A stretch of 64,000 nucleotides of DNA from Terfezia claveryi (Eukaryota; Ascomycota; Pezizomycetes; Pezizales; Pezizaceae). Where the stretch lies: contig WHUX01000173.1 in assembly GCA_015179025.1 (NCBI GenBank), positions 48,700 through 112,699 of the forward strand, written 5' to 3'. This document shows positions 21,651 through 34,210 of the stretch, piece by piece. The notes beneath the pieces were generated by a model. That model worked only from the letters and a program-made list of their open reading frames with translations, had not been told where the DNA came from and did no database searches. The number at the start of each line of letters is the position of its first letter. Within the stretch, counting starts at the first letter, position 1. Both the position numbers and the translations under genes were made by a program.

Positions 21651-22547
21651 GGTACTCCCAATCAAGGAATGGGATTAAGAGGTAGGCATGGACTAATAAG
21701 ATAACAGGGAAATAGCAGGCTAGTAATGCCCTCTGGTATCAATTCAAAACCTATACCCAGCAGGAGACTGGGCTACCTACATCTGGAATTGCCCTAATCC
21801 AAAATGGAGTATCAGCCATCAAAAGGGCAGCTAAGACTACTCTCGATAAGATTTTATAAGATATGCTAAAAAGGGCCAGAAATACAGAGAGAGGGCATGC
21901 ATTAACCCAAGTAGCAAACCTGGCTACTAATGCTCCAGATATCTAGTTTTAGGGGGCTGACATAACTAGTGTACGCCACGGGGCGAATAAAACTCGCCTC
22001 GCTCGCCAAGACTCGCCTCGGCGAGCGAGTTTTCGTCTTGCCTACAACTCGCCGAGTCGGCTTTTTACAACCTTAACTCGACTCGCGATTAATCGGTGAT
22101 CTACAGATTACTCGCCAAGATTCAAGGCTAGCCTGCTTCATGCTGGGGCCTCTGCCAATCCCCGCCCCAGGCGCGGTATACGCCACGGCGCCTTAGGTAT
22201 ATGGTTGCACGCACGCGGGTGACTTCAGCTGGGGACCTTGGGTTTCTACGTAGGTATGCGTCTTTACCCTCCCTACAACTGAGGCTAGCTACGTGGAATG
22301 AAGTGAACCAATGATCCAGGACGCATGCACGCAAATGTATAATGAATGTCTATAGTATTTCTAAATGTTTATGTACATGGGTGCTAATGCCACAAGAGAC
22401 AGAAATATAATGAACCGGACCTGTCCCACCTTGCCATGTTCCTAGCGAACTCCAGGCCAAGAGCCTGGCCCCTACATTGGTCTGCGAACGAAAGTGGTGT
22501 GAGAACAGCTTAGACTAGGCTGGCGCAGAAATATGGCAAAGGGGACG

Positions 22548-23080
22548 GCGGAGGCATGGCAAGCTGGACGGCGGAGGGAAGGCAAGCTGGACGGCGGAGG
22601 CATGGCAAGCTGGACGACGGAGGGAAGGCAAGCTGGACGGCGGAGGCAAGGCAAGCTGGACGGCGGAGGCATGGCAAGCTGGACGACGGAGGGATGGCAA
22701 GCTGGACTACGGAGGTAAGGCAAGCTGGACGGCGGAGGCATGGCAAGCTGGACGACGGAGGGATGGCAAGCTGGACGGCGGAGGGAAGGTAAGCTGGACG
22801 GCGGAGGCATGGCAAGCTGGACAACGGAGGTAAGGCAAGCTGGACGGCGGAGGTAAGGCAAGCTGGACGACAGACGGAAGGCAAGCTGGACGGCGGAGGC
22901 ATGGCAAGCTGGACGATGGACGGAAGGCAAGCTGGACGGCGGAGGGAAGGTAAGCTGGACGGCGGAGGCATGGCAAGCTGGACGACGGAGGTAAGGCAAG
23001 CTGGACGGCGGAGGTAAGGCAAGCTGGACGACGGAGGGATGGCAAAGGGATGGCAAGCTGGACGGCAGAGGGAAGGCAAT
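22548..23080. repeat. 23-bp minisatellite, left arm (about 23 units)
   Basis: Tandem GCAAGCTGGACGGCGGAGG plus NANG units with few variants (GGACGACGG, GGACTACGG). Because 23 is not a multiple of 3 and the unit lacks stops, all frames stay open; no protein is implied. Confidence 0.95.
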
Positions 23081-23399
23081 GCTCTCACCCAGATTGCAGG
23101 CAGTGCATGACTTGTGTTATTGATTAAAATTCCAGATAGTGGGGACGGAGAGCTCACTTGAAAGTCGTGCCTCGAGCTGCTGTCTAGACTAGTAATTTAG
23201 GGTGGCAGGCAGGGAGTTTAGGGGGGCGCTAGTCGACGCAACGGGTATGATCAACCCCGCTTGGCTGCTGGCTCGGGTATGCCAGCTTAGACTGGCAATA
23301 TGCCTACGCGCAGCTAACGTTGCGCTATGCCTGTGCAGGCAACAGTCTCATTCGGCTGAACAATTACGTCTTTGCGTGGTTGAGATGTTGCAGCCATAA

Positions 23400-23650
23400 T
23401 ATATGTTCTTGTCTATATATTGGCCACCTGATTATATAGGGAATTCATACCTTCGCGGCCTATATATATGCATGGAATTCATGCCTTCGCTGGCTATATA
23501 TATGCATGCCTTCGCTGGCTATATATTTGCTTGGGAATTCATGCCTTCGAGGCTTAGATATATGCTAGGACTTCATATATATAGGCCAAAGACATGAATT
23601 CCATATATATATATCAGCTGGCCAATATATAGACAAGAACATATATTATG
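23400..23650. other. Central loop of the hAT-like palindrome
   Basis: Short AT tracts alternating with GAATTCATGCCTTCG-like units, similar in style to the FB cores, flanked by GGCCAATATATAGACAAGAA and its complement where the arms begin. Confidence 0.6.
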
Positions 23651-23967
23651 GCTGCAACATCTCAACCACGCAAAGACGTAATTGTTCAGCCGAATGAGAC
23701 TGTTGCCTGCACAGGCATAGCGCAACGTTAGCTGCGCGTAGGCATATTGCCAGTCTAAGCTGGCATACCCGAGCCAGCAGCCAAGCGGGGTTGATCATAC
23801 CCGTTGCGTCGACTAGCGCCCCCCTAAACTCCCTGCCTGCCACCCTAAATTACTAGTCTAGACAGCAGCTCGAGGCACGACTTTCAAGTGAGCTCTCCGT
23901 CCCCACTATCTGGAATTTTAATCAATAACACAAGTCATGCACTGCCTGCAATCTGGGTGAGAGCATT

Positions 23968-25018
23968 GCCTTCCCTCTGCCGTCCAGCTTGCCATCCCTT
24001 TGCCATCCCTCCGTCGTCCAGCTTGCCTTACCTCCGCCGTCCAGCTTGCCTTACCTCCGTCGTCCAGCTTGCCATGCCTCCGCCGTCCAGCTTACCTTCC
24101 CTCCGCCGTCCAGCTTGCCTTCCGTCCATCGTCCAGCTTGCCATGCCTCCGCCGTCCAGCTTGCCTTCCGTCCGTCATCCAGCTTGCCTTACCTCCGCCG
24201 TCCAGCTTGCCTTACCTCCGTTGTCCAGCTTGCCATGCCTCCGCCGTCCAGCTTACCTTCCCTCCGCCGTCCAGCTTGCCATCCCTCCGTCGTCCAGCTT
24301 GCCATCCCTCCGTCGTCCAGCTTGCCTTACCTCCGCCGTCCAGCTTGCCTTACCTCCGCCGTCCAGCTTGCCTTACCTCCGTCGTCCAGCTTGCCATGCC
24401 TCCGCCGTCCAGCTTACCTTCCCTCCGCCGTCCAGCTTGCCTTCCGTCCATCGTCCAGCTTGCCATGCCTCCGCCGTCCAGCTTGCCTTCCGTCCGTCAT
24501 CCAGCTTGCCTTACCTCCGCCGTCCAGCTTGCCTTACCTCCGTTGTCCAGCTTGCCATGCCTCCGCCGTCCAGCTTACCTTCCCTCCGCCGTCCAGCTTG
24601 CCATCCCTCCGTCGTCCAGCTTGCCATCCCTCCGTCGTCCAGCTTGCCATGCCTCCGTCGTCCAGCTTGCCTTCCCTCTGCCGTCCAGCTTGCCTTCCCT
24701 CTGCCGTCCAGCTTGCCATCCCTTTGCCATGCCTCCGCCGTCCAGCTTGCCATCCCTCCGTCGTCCAGCTTGCCATCCCTCCGTCGTCCAGCTTGCCATG
24801 CCTCCGTCGTGCAGCTTGCCATGCCTCCGTCGTCCAGCTTGCCATGCCTCCGCCGTCCAGCTTGCCTTACCTCCGTCGTCCAGCTTGCCATGCCTCCGCC
24901 GTCCAGCTTGCCTTGCCTCCGCCGTCCAGCTTGCCTTCCCTCCGTCGTCCAGCTTGCCATGCCTCCGCCGTCCAGCTTGCCTTCCCTCCGCCGTCCAGCT
25001 TGCCATGCCTCCGCCGTC
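23968..25018. repeat. 23-bp minisatellite, right arm (about 45 units)
   Basis: Same 23-bp unit as the left arm, in inverted orientation (CCGTCCAGCTTGCC), but about twice as long. The length difference (about 520 bp) accounts for the offset of the palindrome centre. Three overlapping plus-strand frames of 350-400 codons run through it and are artefacts. Confidence 0.95.
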
Positions 25019-26519
25019 CCCTTTGCCATATTTCTGCGCCAGCCTAGTCTAAGCTGTTCTCACACCACTTTCGTTCGCAGACCAATGTAGGGGCCAGGCT
25101 CTTGGCCTGGAGTTCGCTAGGAACATGGCAAGGTGGGACAGGTCCGGTTCATTATATTTCTGTCTCTTGTGGCATTAGCACCCATGTACATAAACATTTA
25201 GAAATACTATAGACATTTATTATACATTTGCGTGCATGCGTCCTGGATCATTGGTTCACTTCATTCCACGTAGCTAGCCTCAGTTGTAGGGAGGGTAAAG
25301 ACGCATACCTACGTAGAAACCCAAGGTCCCCAGCTGAAGTCACCCGCGTGCGTGCAACCATATACCTAAGGCGCCGTGGCGTATACCGCGCCTGGGGCGG
25401 GGATTGGCAGAGGCCCCAGCATGAAGCAGGCTAGCCTTGAATCTTGGCGAGTAATCTGTAGATCACCGATTAATCGGCGAAGTGGTCCGAGGCGAGTTGC
25501 GGTAGACAGAGACCGAGGCGAGTCGATAGCCGAACGAGTTATCGGGGTGAGAAACTCGGACCGACTCGCCCCGTGGCGCTCACTAGACATAACTAGTCAA
25601 AATGTAGAGGACAATAGTCAGGAGAGCTTCTAAAAGCTTGTAAGACTATTCTTTATTGATCCAGCCTATAGCATTGAGGTACAGGATAATATTAGTAAGG
25701 AGTATAAATGGAATAAAGCTCCAAGCAACTGTATTACTATTTTGAGATTAGTATTTCTTTTAAAGATTGTAGACAAGATCTAAGAAAGAATCTCAGTAGG
25801 AAAGAAGGTGTAGGCTATTTATAGGGCACTAGAGAACCCAAGTCCAGGTAACGCAATTCCTCCTACCACATATCTGCAAACTAACAAAGAGGTGCAAGCC
25901 TTTTTAGAATTAACCTCGTTAAAACCTGTTTGAGTACAAGTTATGCTTTATAGGAATCCAGCTTTGGTCCCTCTGGTTGCAGACAATCTACTAGCAGACA
26001 ATAGTATATACTTCAAGGCTGACTTCCTTAATCCAGCAGAGGAGTATAGAGACTCTGCCAAAGATTCTAACTCTTTGAGTTGAAATCTTGCCAGCTTTGC
26101 AAAGCATATATTCTCTTGCATATAGGAAAGATTTGAAGTACAGAAGCTAAAGATTAGAATGCGGATTAAGAGGCAAAAGAGAGCTTTGTATACAATAAAG
26201 AGAAAGGAGTAGAAAAAGTACCCAGCTAAGGAGATCTACAATTCTGACTCTAAGGGGTGTAATATCTAGCAGGAACTAGATCCCCAATTAGAGAATGGTA
26301 GGGAAATAGTGCTAGCTAGGGGTCCGACTGTTGCTGGAATAATAGCTATAGAAGCTATATTGGATATGGATCTATAACTCCTCCAGTGGATAAGAATACT
26401 TACAGGGCAAGGTATCAGGTAATACATGATGAAGGAGTAAGGGTAACTAATGAGGTATAGAGGGATTTGGAATAAGGTTAGTATATAGAGGTAGGCACAG
26501 AGGTTTATACTAGAGTCTG

Positions 26520-27240
26520 TTCATTAGGATTTTTTTTTTGGGTGGTCATTGGGATTTTTTTGGGGGGTGGTTGTTGGGATTTTTTTAGGAGGTAGATTTA
26601 GTTAGTAATTTGAGTTTTTAATAAAGGTATTGAATGCTGTGCATTAGAATTTTACCTCTTCAAACCTTTTATGTGAGTTTTTCTTTTATAATAGTTCAAA
26701 AATTATTCTCTTAATAAGCCTCTCTACTAGTAGGGTAGGCAAACTATAAATATAAAGACTCCCAAATAATAGCTCCTGGTATTGGACCATGACCAAGAGT
26801 TGAAACTAGGGTTGTAATATGTTAGCTACATTGTAAGCTAATTCTAATGTAGGATAATAGAAATGAATTCTTGTCCAATTCCTCATCTAATTCCAACAAA
26901 GAAATACTCATTGATACTACTATACTTATACTAGGTATTAGAAAAGGCATGCAAGTATTTTCAGTGATTCCTAGTGTTTTACAACCCTTTACTATCACTA
27001 TAAATAAGATTGTAATAAAATATATATTATATAGGAAACTACTATTAATACTCAGGGAAATACTCCTGCTGATACAGCATGCTTGGTACAAGGCCCAAAG
27101 AGAGTTATGCTATGTAGAATGAGTAAAGGAGGTGGATACCTTTATATAGTACTAAATCCATTTTACTATATTAACTTGCTAATTAGAAATAGCTTAAAGC
27201 TATATAATTCCTAATAAGATTACATTTTATATTTAAATAT
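26520..27240. other. AT-rich stretch without recognisable gene
   Basis: T runs with GGGGTGG (26530-26590), then a fragment starting near 26871 that reads MSNSSSNSNKE and soon stops. Nothing I can assign. Confidence 0.3.
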
Positions 27241-27379
27241 TGAGCCAGCATCATGATGGTATATAATATTGGCCAGTTACTAAAGAAAAGTATAAAGACC
27301 CAGATTAAGTACTTGCTAGATAGGGATTGATTTATTTATAAGCAAACTTGTTGCAAAATAAGTTGATAGAGTTGCAGAT

Positions 27380-28128
27380 CCTAATACAAGTAGCCTTATA
27401 GTCTAAAGTCTAAGGCTAATAGTTGGAAAGAAACTTAAGAGTCACTTCCGTACTGAGAAGATCATTGTGATTATATATCAATAGTATTTCTAGGGCTCAA
27501 AAATTCAGGGGAATAGATATCCAGATTTCCTAAATAAGATAAATAGTATCTTTATATGCTTTGTGGCATTAGCTATATATTATAGTTTGAAGGCATGGAG
27601 GAAGAGCAAGATTACTCCAGTAATACAGAAGTTTAAATATGAGACTACCTAGTATAAGTTGTATATAACCTATAATAAGAAGCAAAAGTACTTACTGTAT
27701 TGGAAAATGACTAATGTGAAACAGACATATATAAGAGACTAAAGAATACATGGAAGATATATCCAAAAGTAATACTGGAGCTTATTATGAATAATATTAA
27801 GGCTGACTTAGTACATTGAATTGTAGCTCAAGTAAGAATTTTAGAATGAGAACCTGTTGACATACCATAGGTCAAAAAGAAAGCTAAATATGGGGTAGAA
27901 TTGAGAAAGAAGCTAGAGCACTCATGTGATAGATTGAATATACCAGCATACAAATGCTGTTATGAAGGAAGCCAATTGAGAGATTCTTTTATAGAGTTGG
28001 CAGGGCTATTGGACCTGATTGTTGATGATAACCTAGAGAAGAGTGAAAATATAGATAAAGAGAGTAGAGATTTGGATAGCGGGAGTGAGGATTTGGACAT
28101 TAATTTCGATAGAGTAGATATGGAGTAA
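27380..28128 (+). pseudogene. Decayed ORF of unknown function
   Basis: Fragments in one direction: KIQGNRYPDFLNKINSIFI, FVALAIYYSLKAWRKSKITP, then a charged C-terminus (VELRKKLEHSCDRLNIPAYK, about 27895; DSGSEDLDINFDRVDME). The hydrophobic helix followed by an AW-K-x-P segment vaguely recalls the fungal DUF6532 family, but I would not name it on that basis. Many stops of TAG/TAA type. Confidence 0.35.
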
Positions 28129-28139
28129 CTGAAGATATT

Positions 28140-29180
28140 AAATAGGGACTGGAAGTAAATATAGTAGGAGAAGAAAGGGTTATTCTAGATCAGTTCCTAG
28201 TCTATTCTATCTCTATATAGTAATTAGTTTTGTTTTTCTTGTCAGTTGGTATTAGTTCTTTTTCTCTCGTTACTTACTTGTTTCTCTCTGTGTTTCACTC
28301 TATATACTTTTCTCTATATGTTTTTCTTACCATGCTTTTTATTTCTAAGTAATTTGTGGCTAGGACATAGATATAATTAGGTGAGAAAGGGGAGGATGCA
28401 GCATATTGGATTTCATTTGGTAGTAGTTTATAGGTGTAGCTATAAGGTTTGGAATATATTTTTTAGTTATAGAAAATAGAAGTCAATTAAAGAAAACCTC
28501 ATATTTATACCAAGAATAAATGATTGTTTTGGAACAAAGATAAATTAACTTATAAGCATCAAAAGAGTAATTGTTAGGAAGAGGAACTCAGAAACATAAT
28601 ATGTTACATCAAAAATATTAGAAGGAGAATTGTAGGAAGGGAAACTTAGGAACATAATTTGTTAGATTGAAAACATCACAAGGACAATAGAGAAAAGTTC
28701 AAGCTAGGAAGATAAAGGATGGGAGGTGTAACATTAAGGAGCAGATTGTATATATATTGAGTTGAGACAGTAAGATATATAAGTAATAAGAGGAAAAGGA
28801 GGAGAATAGGTTAGATGAATATAGGAGAATATAAAGGGTGAATATATACTTACAAAGTCAAGAGATAAAGGTAGGAGTAGAAGAGAAGTAAGGCTGAAGC
28901 GGAATATGAGAAATGCACAATATTAGATTGGAAACTTAGTAAAGTAAATAACATAGGGATATTATAGGGAAAGAGGTATATATAAATACTATTGTAGAAA
29001 CAATATACAGGTAACATGGTGGTTTAAAAAGTTAGAAGTACTAGAGGTATGCTAGAAAGGGAACCTAGAATAATAGTACATTATAAGGCTTAGTTCTGCA
29101 ATAGAGCACTAGATGTATTTAGTACACCTAGCTCAAATAAACTTGTTGCTATTATATCTTAGGCACCTGTCCTGAATATC
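28140..29180. other. AT-rich stretch, no features seen
   Basis: Contains loosely repeated GGAAACTTAGGAACATAAT-like phrases (28580-28680) but no ORF or structured repeat that I can support. Confidence 0.3.
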
Positions 29181-29189
29181 TATTAAAAA

Positions 29190-31130
29190 TCCATTTTCCA
29201 TTAACTAAGATAAACTCAAAATAACATCTTTCTTCCTAATATTTAAAACTTTAGTATTCATCTTGAACTTACCTAAAAAATAAGAAGAGGAATATAATAT
29301 ATCAAATCTAGTATTAACTATATATTTTTTTCTAGAAATCTGAGAACTATCTCCTTACTGGACCTTAACTTCCTAAGCTTTTTTCCAAATTCTTAACTTA
29401 ATTACTAACCTTTTTCCAACAACTAGAACACTTGCTTTATAATCTATTATAGCTTTGACTTTTTCTCTAGCAATAGGAATTTGAACTATCAGAAGAGAAG
29501 AATGTCTTAAAGTATATCTAATGGTAGATAATGTACTTCTTACTTATTTCCCAATTCTTCCTCAAAACTAAATTTAGTAATCTTAAAGTATCTTTTATTA
29601 GTTCAAACCTTTTTGTTAGTATATTCCTAGTTCTAATAATAGGTATTTATAGAAAGAGGAGGAGTTTTTAATCATTTATCCTTATTACAATCCTTAGATA
29701 GATAGCTACTTTTTCCATACTATATATATTGTCTTTCCTTTGTATATTTATTGCAAGTATATGAAGGGATATGGATTGATCTATCTTATATAATTATTAA
29801 TTCATAATAGGTAGTTGTAGTTATAGTATTACCTCTTCGAAGTTGTACTTATTTATCAAAGGTTCATTTCTTTGATACTGGCTAAGTTAGAGGACCATAG
29901 TAGTTATAACTTTGAAACTCTATAGTAATGATGTCTATTTTAACTAGTTTTTATTTCTGTTAATAAGGAAAGGTATGGAGGTTTTTATTTTAAGCCATTG
30001 ATTTATAAAAATCATGAGGGATATTTGAGATGATTATATTGATAAGCTGTATTTTAGATAGTTTAGTATAGTTATTGAGTCTATCTATCTCCATTAGATA
30101 ATTCAAGATAGAACTAGTCTTCTTTAGCTCTACTAGCTTATAATATACTCAATGTACTTGGTAGTGATCTCTATAATATAATTCTATAGCCTTCTTAACT
30201 TCTTTCTTAGTATGATACTTAACTTAATTAGCTTTCTACTAGTCTAATAATTTTTCATCTATTGATAACCCAATATATACTAACTTTTGGTCCTTATTTT
30301 AAGTGAGAGTAATAAGAAAATAATTATCTATTTAAAGGATCCAGCCTTTAAGATATATTTGGTTCCTCTTAAATTTATTTAAAGGTGGTACTTTGCCTAC
30401 AATCTACTTATCTTCAAAGATCCTAAGTTCTACTGAAGCTGGTAGTAGAGGAGTAGTGTTTCTGGGTTGTTATTGTCCTACTAGTAGTAGCAGAAATAGT
30501 AGTATGTCACCTGCTACTTACTTGAGTCTCTATATTGTATTTAATAGTAAGTATATAGGCTGAAGAGCCTATACTCACTGTTCTACTTGAGTAAGTCTTA
30601 CTTCAAAACTTGCAAACTATTGTTTAATACTAGTAAACTGTTATTAGTATTAATTATTGTAATAGTCTATTTATCTCTTGAGGTATTAAAGGTTATAGTA
30701 AATTGTCTAGAACTCTTTTGTCTGATTTGTTTATCTGAAAATAATAAGATTCTAGATCTATAAAAGTATACTTTATAAATCATTTGATAGTTGTGTATAT
30801 TTATTAGTAGTAGCATTTGCTATATTTTAGATATCTGCTGTACTTCACTAAATAAATTCTGTATATAATGTTTATGTCTATTGAAGCTACTATATTTATA
30901 CAAGTGCAGCTTGCTTTTCTACTTCTAGTTATTAAACTTATACTTTTATAGTAGTATATCTAAGATCAATAAAGATATAGTAACAAGCTATAGGTTGCTT
31001 ACCTTTGGTAGAGGGTCCTGAATTAATAGATAGAGCTATTAATAAAGTAACTACTTATATAATAGGTTTAAGAGAGGAAGAGAATATTGATCTAAGTCTT
31101 ATTTATTGATGGAGGGTACACTAATATTCT
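29190..31130 (-). pseudogene. Gypsy-type gag relic, heavily C-to-T mutated
   Basis: Read leftwards, with TAG/TAA as probable Gln: NKFKRNQIYLKGWILQIDNY (about 30390), KYHTKKEVKKAIELYYRDHY, LVELKKTSSILNYLMEIDRL (about 30150) and a degenerate zinc knuckle (QYGKSSYLSKDCN, about 29670) whose expected first Cys and His read Y. The capsid-then-knuckle order matches Ty3/Gypsy gag. No protease or RT follows on the left. The knuckle H-to-Y and C-to-Y changes are transitions. Confidence 0.5.
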
Positions 31131-31209
31131 TGGAATTGTAGAGTCTAGAATCAAGGGGTATAGTATTATTTGATAAACTGTTCAGCCTATTGTTATACCT
31201 GAACAATAC

Positions 31210-31350
31210 TATTATTGTCAGATACTCAGCCTACTATCATGTGTGAGTGCAGTACTACTCAATGTTTAACATGGTAATAGTCAAATTAGGAAATTATAGT
31301 CATAGTACTATAATATATATAGAGTTTATACTTTATGATATATCAGCAAA
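31210..31350. repeat. FB-family fragment
   Basis: GGTAATAGTCAAATTAGGAA and the following AT tract match the inner arm segment of FB1 (about 19770-19840). Confidence 0.5.
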
Positions 31351-31512
31351 AAGAAATATGCATCAGGATATACTACCAAGTGTCCAGATGTGATTTTACG
31401 TCCTGTGCATCCTATGCATTTGGATACCTTAAGGTATTATATTATAATCCAGATGTAACTAGAGCCCCATACTGCATCCTGACACTATTAGAGTACCAAA
31501 AGCTTTCCGGAT

Positions 31513-33189
31513 GGTGCTATAGGTTCTACATCTAGCGTTGCTGAACCAGGGCCCTAAATCATTCTCTTCTACAATACATATCCACTACCAGCTTGTACCT
31601 ATAATGCTCTAACATCGGCCAGGTATATAGCTACTATTTCAGCCATTGAATATGTATGTAGCAGAAATATCTATTATATTCACTAATAGTTATATATACA
31701 GAAGTATTGATTAATAGATATATATATAGAGCATATAATTACTACTCTAATTGCTCTAATACTCACTCCAATACTCGCTCTAATACTTACTCCAATACTC
31801 ACTCTAATACTCACTCCAATACTTGCTCTTATACTTGTTCTAATACTCGCCATAATACTTGCTCTAATAGTCACTCTAATGCTAGCCGTAATGTGCTAGG
31901 ATAGATAATAAAGGGAAAATGTATGGGGAAGGGAGGTATAGATACAGGAAAACTATAGTTGCCAAGGCCGACTGGTAAGGCTGATAATTTAAACTTTCCA
32001 AAGATAATAAGATAATGGATAACAAGAGAAGTGGCATGACAGTGATTAATAGCACTCAGCCCCTTTTCGCCCGTAGGTGCCGTACTATTCAATGCCTAGT
32101 CTAGAAATAGTTATATTGGGAAATCGTAGTCATTGTATGGAGATATGTATAGAGTTTATGCTTTATGACATATTTTATAGGAATTCATACATTCGCAGGC
32201 ATATATATATATATGTGCAACAAACTCGTGCTTTTGGGGATATATATATATATATACGAGAAATCTATACATTCCTAGGCATATATATATATATTTGCGA
32301 AAAACTCATACTTTTAGAATATATGTGAGAAATGCATGCATTCACGGCCTTATATATCTCTAAAAGTATGAGTTTCACACATATATATATATATATCTCT
32401 AAAAGCACGAGTTTCATATGCATATATATATATAAGCTCATGAATGCATGAATTCCTACGAAATATATAACAAAGTATAAACTCCATACATATCACAATA
32501 TCATAACTATAATTGTCTAATATGCCTATTTCTAGGCTAGGTATAAAATAGTACTATACCCATGTATGAAAGGGAGCTGAGTGTCATTGATTACTGTCAT
32601 GTCATGCTACTTTTCTTGTTATCCCTTATCTCATTATCTTCGGAAAGTCTAAATTGTCAGCCTTTGCAGTCAGCTTTAGCAACTATCATTTTCCTGTATA
32701 TATACCTCTCTTCCTTGTGTATTTTCCCTTCACTCTCTATTCCAGTACATTATAGCTAGCATTAGAGTGACTATTGGAGTGAGTATTATGGCAAGTATTA
32801 AAGCAAGTATTGGAGCGAGTATTGGAGTAAGTGTTAGAACAAGTATTAGAGCGAGTATTGGATCGAGTATTAGAGTGAGTATTAGAGCAAGTATTAGAGC
32901 GAGTATTAGAGTGAGTATTGGAGTGAGTATTAAAGCGAGTGTTAAAGTGATTAAAATAGCAATTGCATGTTCTATATATATATCTATTACTCAATACTTC
33001 TATGTATATAACTTTAGTGAATATAAGGGATATTTCTGCTCCATACATATTCAATGGCCACAATAGTGGTATGTAGCTAGCTGATGTTAGAGTGTTATAG
33101 ATGCAAGCAGTAAACGGGTGTGTATTGTAGAAGATAGGGATTTAGGGCCCTGGTTTAGTAATGCCAGACATGGAACCTATAGCGTTAGG
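31513..33189. repeat. Foldback element FB2
   Basis: Same architecture as FB1: outer TGCTATAGGTTCTACATCT, the 12-bp ACTCCAATACTC-type array (31750-31880) and its inverted partner (32760-32950), an inner segment (31920-32150 and 32480-32700), and a short AT core (32200-32440). It ends with CCTATAGCGTTA. Shorter than FB1 because its core has fewer units. Confidence 0.82.
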
Positions 33190-34210
33190 GATGAGGAGCC
33201 TGTTTCATATTACATCTAAGATGTCATAGCATACATCTATTGTATCCCAAATATGGAAGCACACTTATGTTGCATCCTGAGTACTAGTATATATGAGTAT
33301 TATATTCCTGATACTGGTATGTATAAGTGTTGCATCCTGATACTAGTGCACCAAGTGTTTGGTATCCTGATTGTAGGTTTCTGTCCCATTTATCCTATGC
33401 TTCAGACACACAGGAAGACATATGATGCGAATATTTTTTTTGCTAATATATATATTATAGAAGGTTATACTATTACACCCTATTTATATATATCTAAGAA
33501 ACTTATGCATTCGAGACTTAAATACATAGAAGGCATAAAAGTATGAATTCCCTGCATATTCAGAGATCATAAAAGTATGAAATCTATACATATATATATA
33601 TAAGCCTAGAATATATGAATTCCATATATATTTAGAGACTGTGAAACTATAAATTCTCTGCATATATATATATAAGCCTTAAAAGTATGAATTCTATATA
33701 TAGTATATATATATAAACCTTGAATAAAAAAGTTTCTTAAATATATATATATAGGCTATAAAGGCATAACTTCTTTTGATATATATTATAATGCTGAACT
33801 CTACATATATGATAGTACTATGACTATGATTTCCCAATATAACTATTAATAGGTCAAGTATTGTGTAGCACAGTACCCATATATGATAGTGGGCTGAGCA
33901 GGACTAAGTACTATCATGCTACCCCTCTTATTATCTATTGTCTTATAGTTTTTAGAAAGTCTATATTGTTGGTCTTGGCAATTAGGCTTAGTTACTATTG
34001 TTTTACAGTATCTATACTTCACTTACTCATATTTTTTTCCTTTACTCTTTATCTAATATCTTATAAAATTTCTAAGGCATATTATAGCAAATATTAGAGT
34101 AAGTATTACAGTGAGTATTAGAGTAATTATTTCAGTGTATATTAGTGTGAGTGTTATAGTGAGTATTAGAGTAAGTATTAGACTGAGTATTTGAGTAATA
34201 TTATATTTGA
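33190..34210. repeat. FB2 right flank and half-copy FB3
   Basis: 33190-33445 repeats the flank of FB1. From about 33470 a third, decayed copy has only the core and right arm: AT tracts with AAAAGTATGAATTC units, GATTTCCCAATATAACTATT, then GAGTAAGTATTA 12-bp-type repeats to about 34200. Confidence 0.65.

Larger units (their letters stand above)
21967..25585. mobile_element. hAT-like non-autonomous palindromic element, 3.6 kb, 8-bp TSD
   Basis: Ends are TAGTGTACGCCACGGGGCGA on the left and, on the other strand, TAGTGAGCGCCACGGGGCGA. GACATAAC flanks both sides (21959-21966 and 25586-25593). Eight-bp duplications and TAGNG ends are the hAT signature. Subterminal CTCGCC/GGCGAG repeats follow. The two halves are inverted copies, almost identical outside the minisatellite (22128-22334 matches 25228-25434; 23202-23399 matches 23646-23843), around a loop centred near 23522. 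No transposase ORF. GC-rich and free of the TAG-type decay around it. Confidence 0.85.
21655..26480 (+). pseudogene. Unrecognised decayed coding region, split by the hAT-like element
   Basis: Left part: a frame reading [33 protein letters not shown] and RGHALTQVANLATNAPD, up to 21966. Right part from 25594: ADITSQNVEDNSQES (across the junction), [60 protein letters not shown] and IKRQKRALYTIKRKE. Removing the insertion and one 8-bp duplication leaves a single continuous frame. Stops are nearly all TAG/TAA at likely Gln codons. I recognise no domain. It could be an old element's gag-like ORF or a host gene. Lysine-rich and helical towards the end. Confidence 0.55.

Noticed and set aside
22510..23157. 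Minus-strand repeats of the same proline-rich frames
   Set aside because: Mirror image of the above in the left arm.
23888..25090. Three overlapping plus-strand frames of 350-400 codons rich in Pro, Ser, Leu, Arg
   Set aside because: They arise from the 23-bp minisatellite, which has no stop in any frame; all frames spell the same 23-residue period. No gene.
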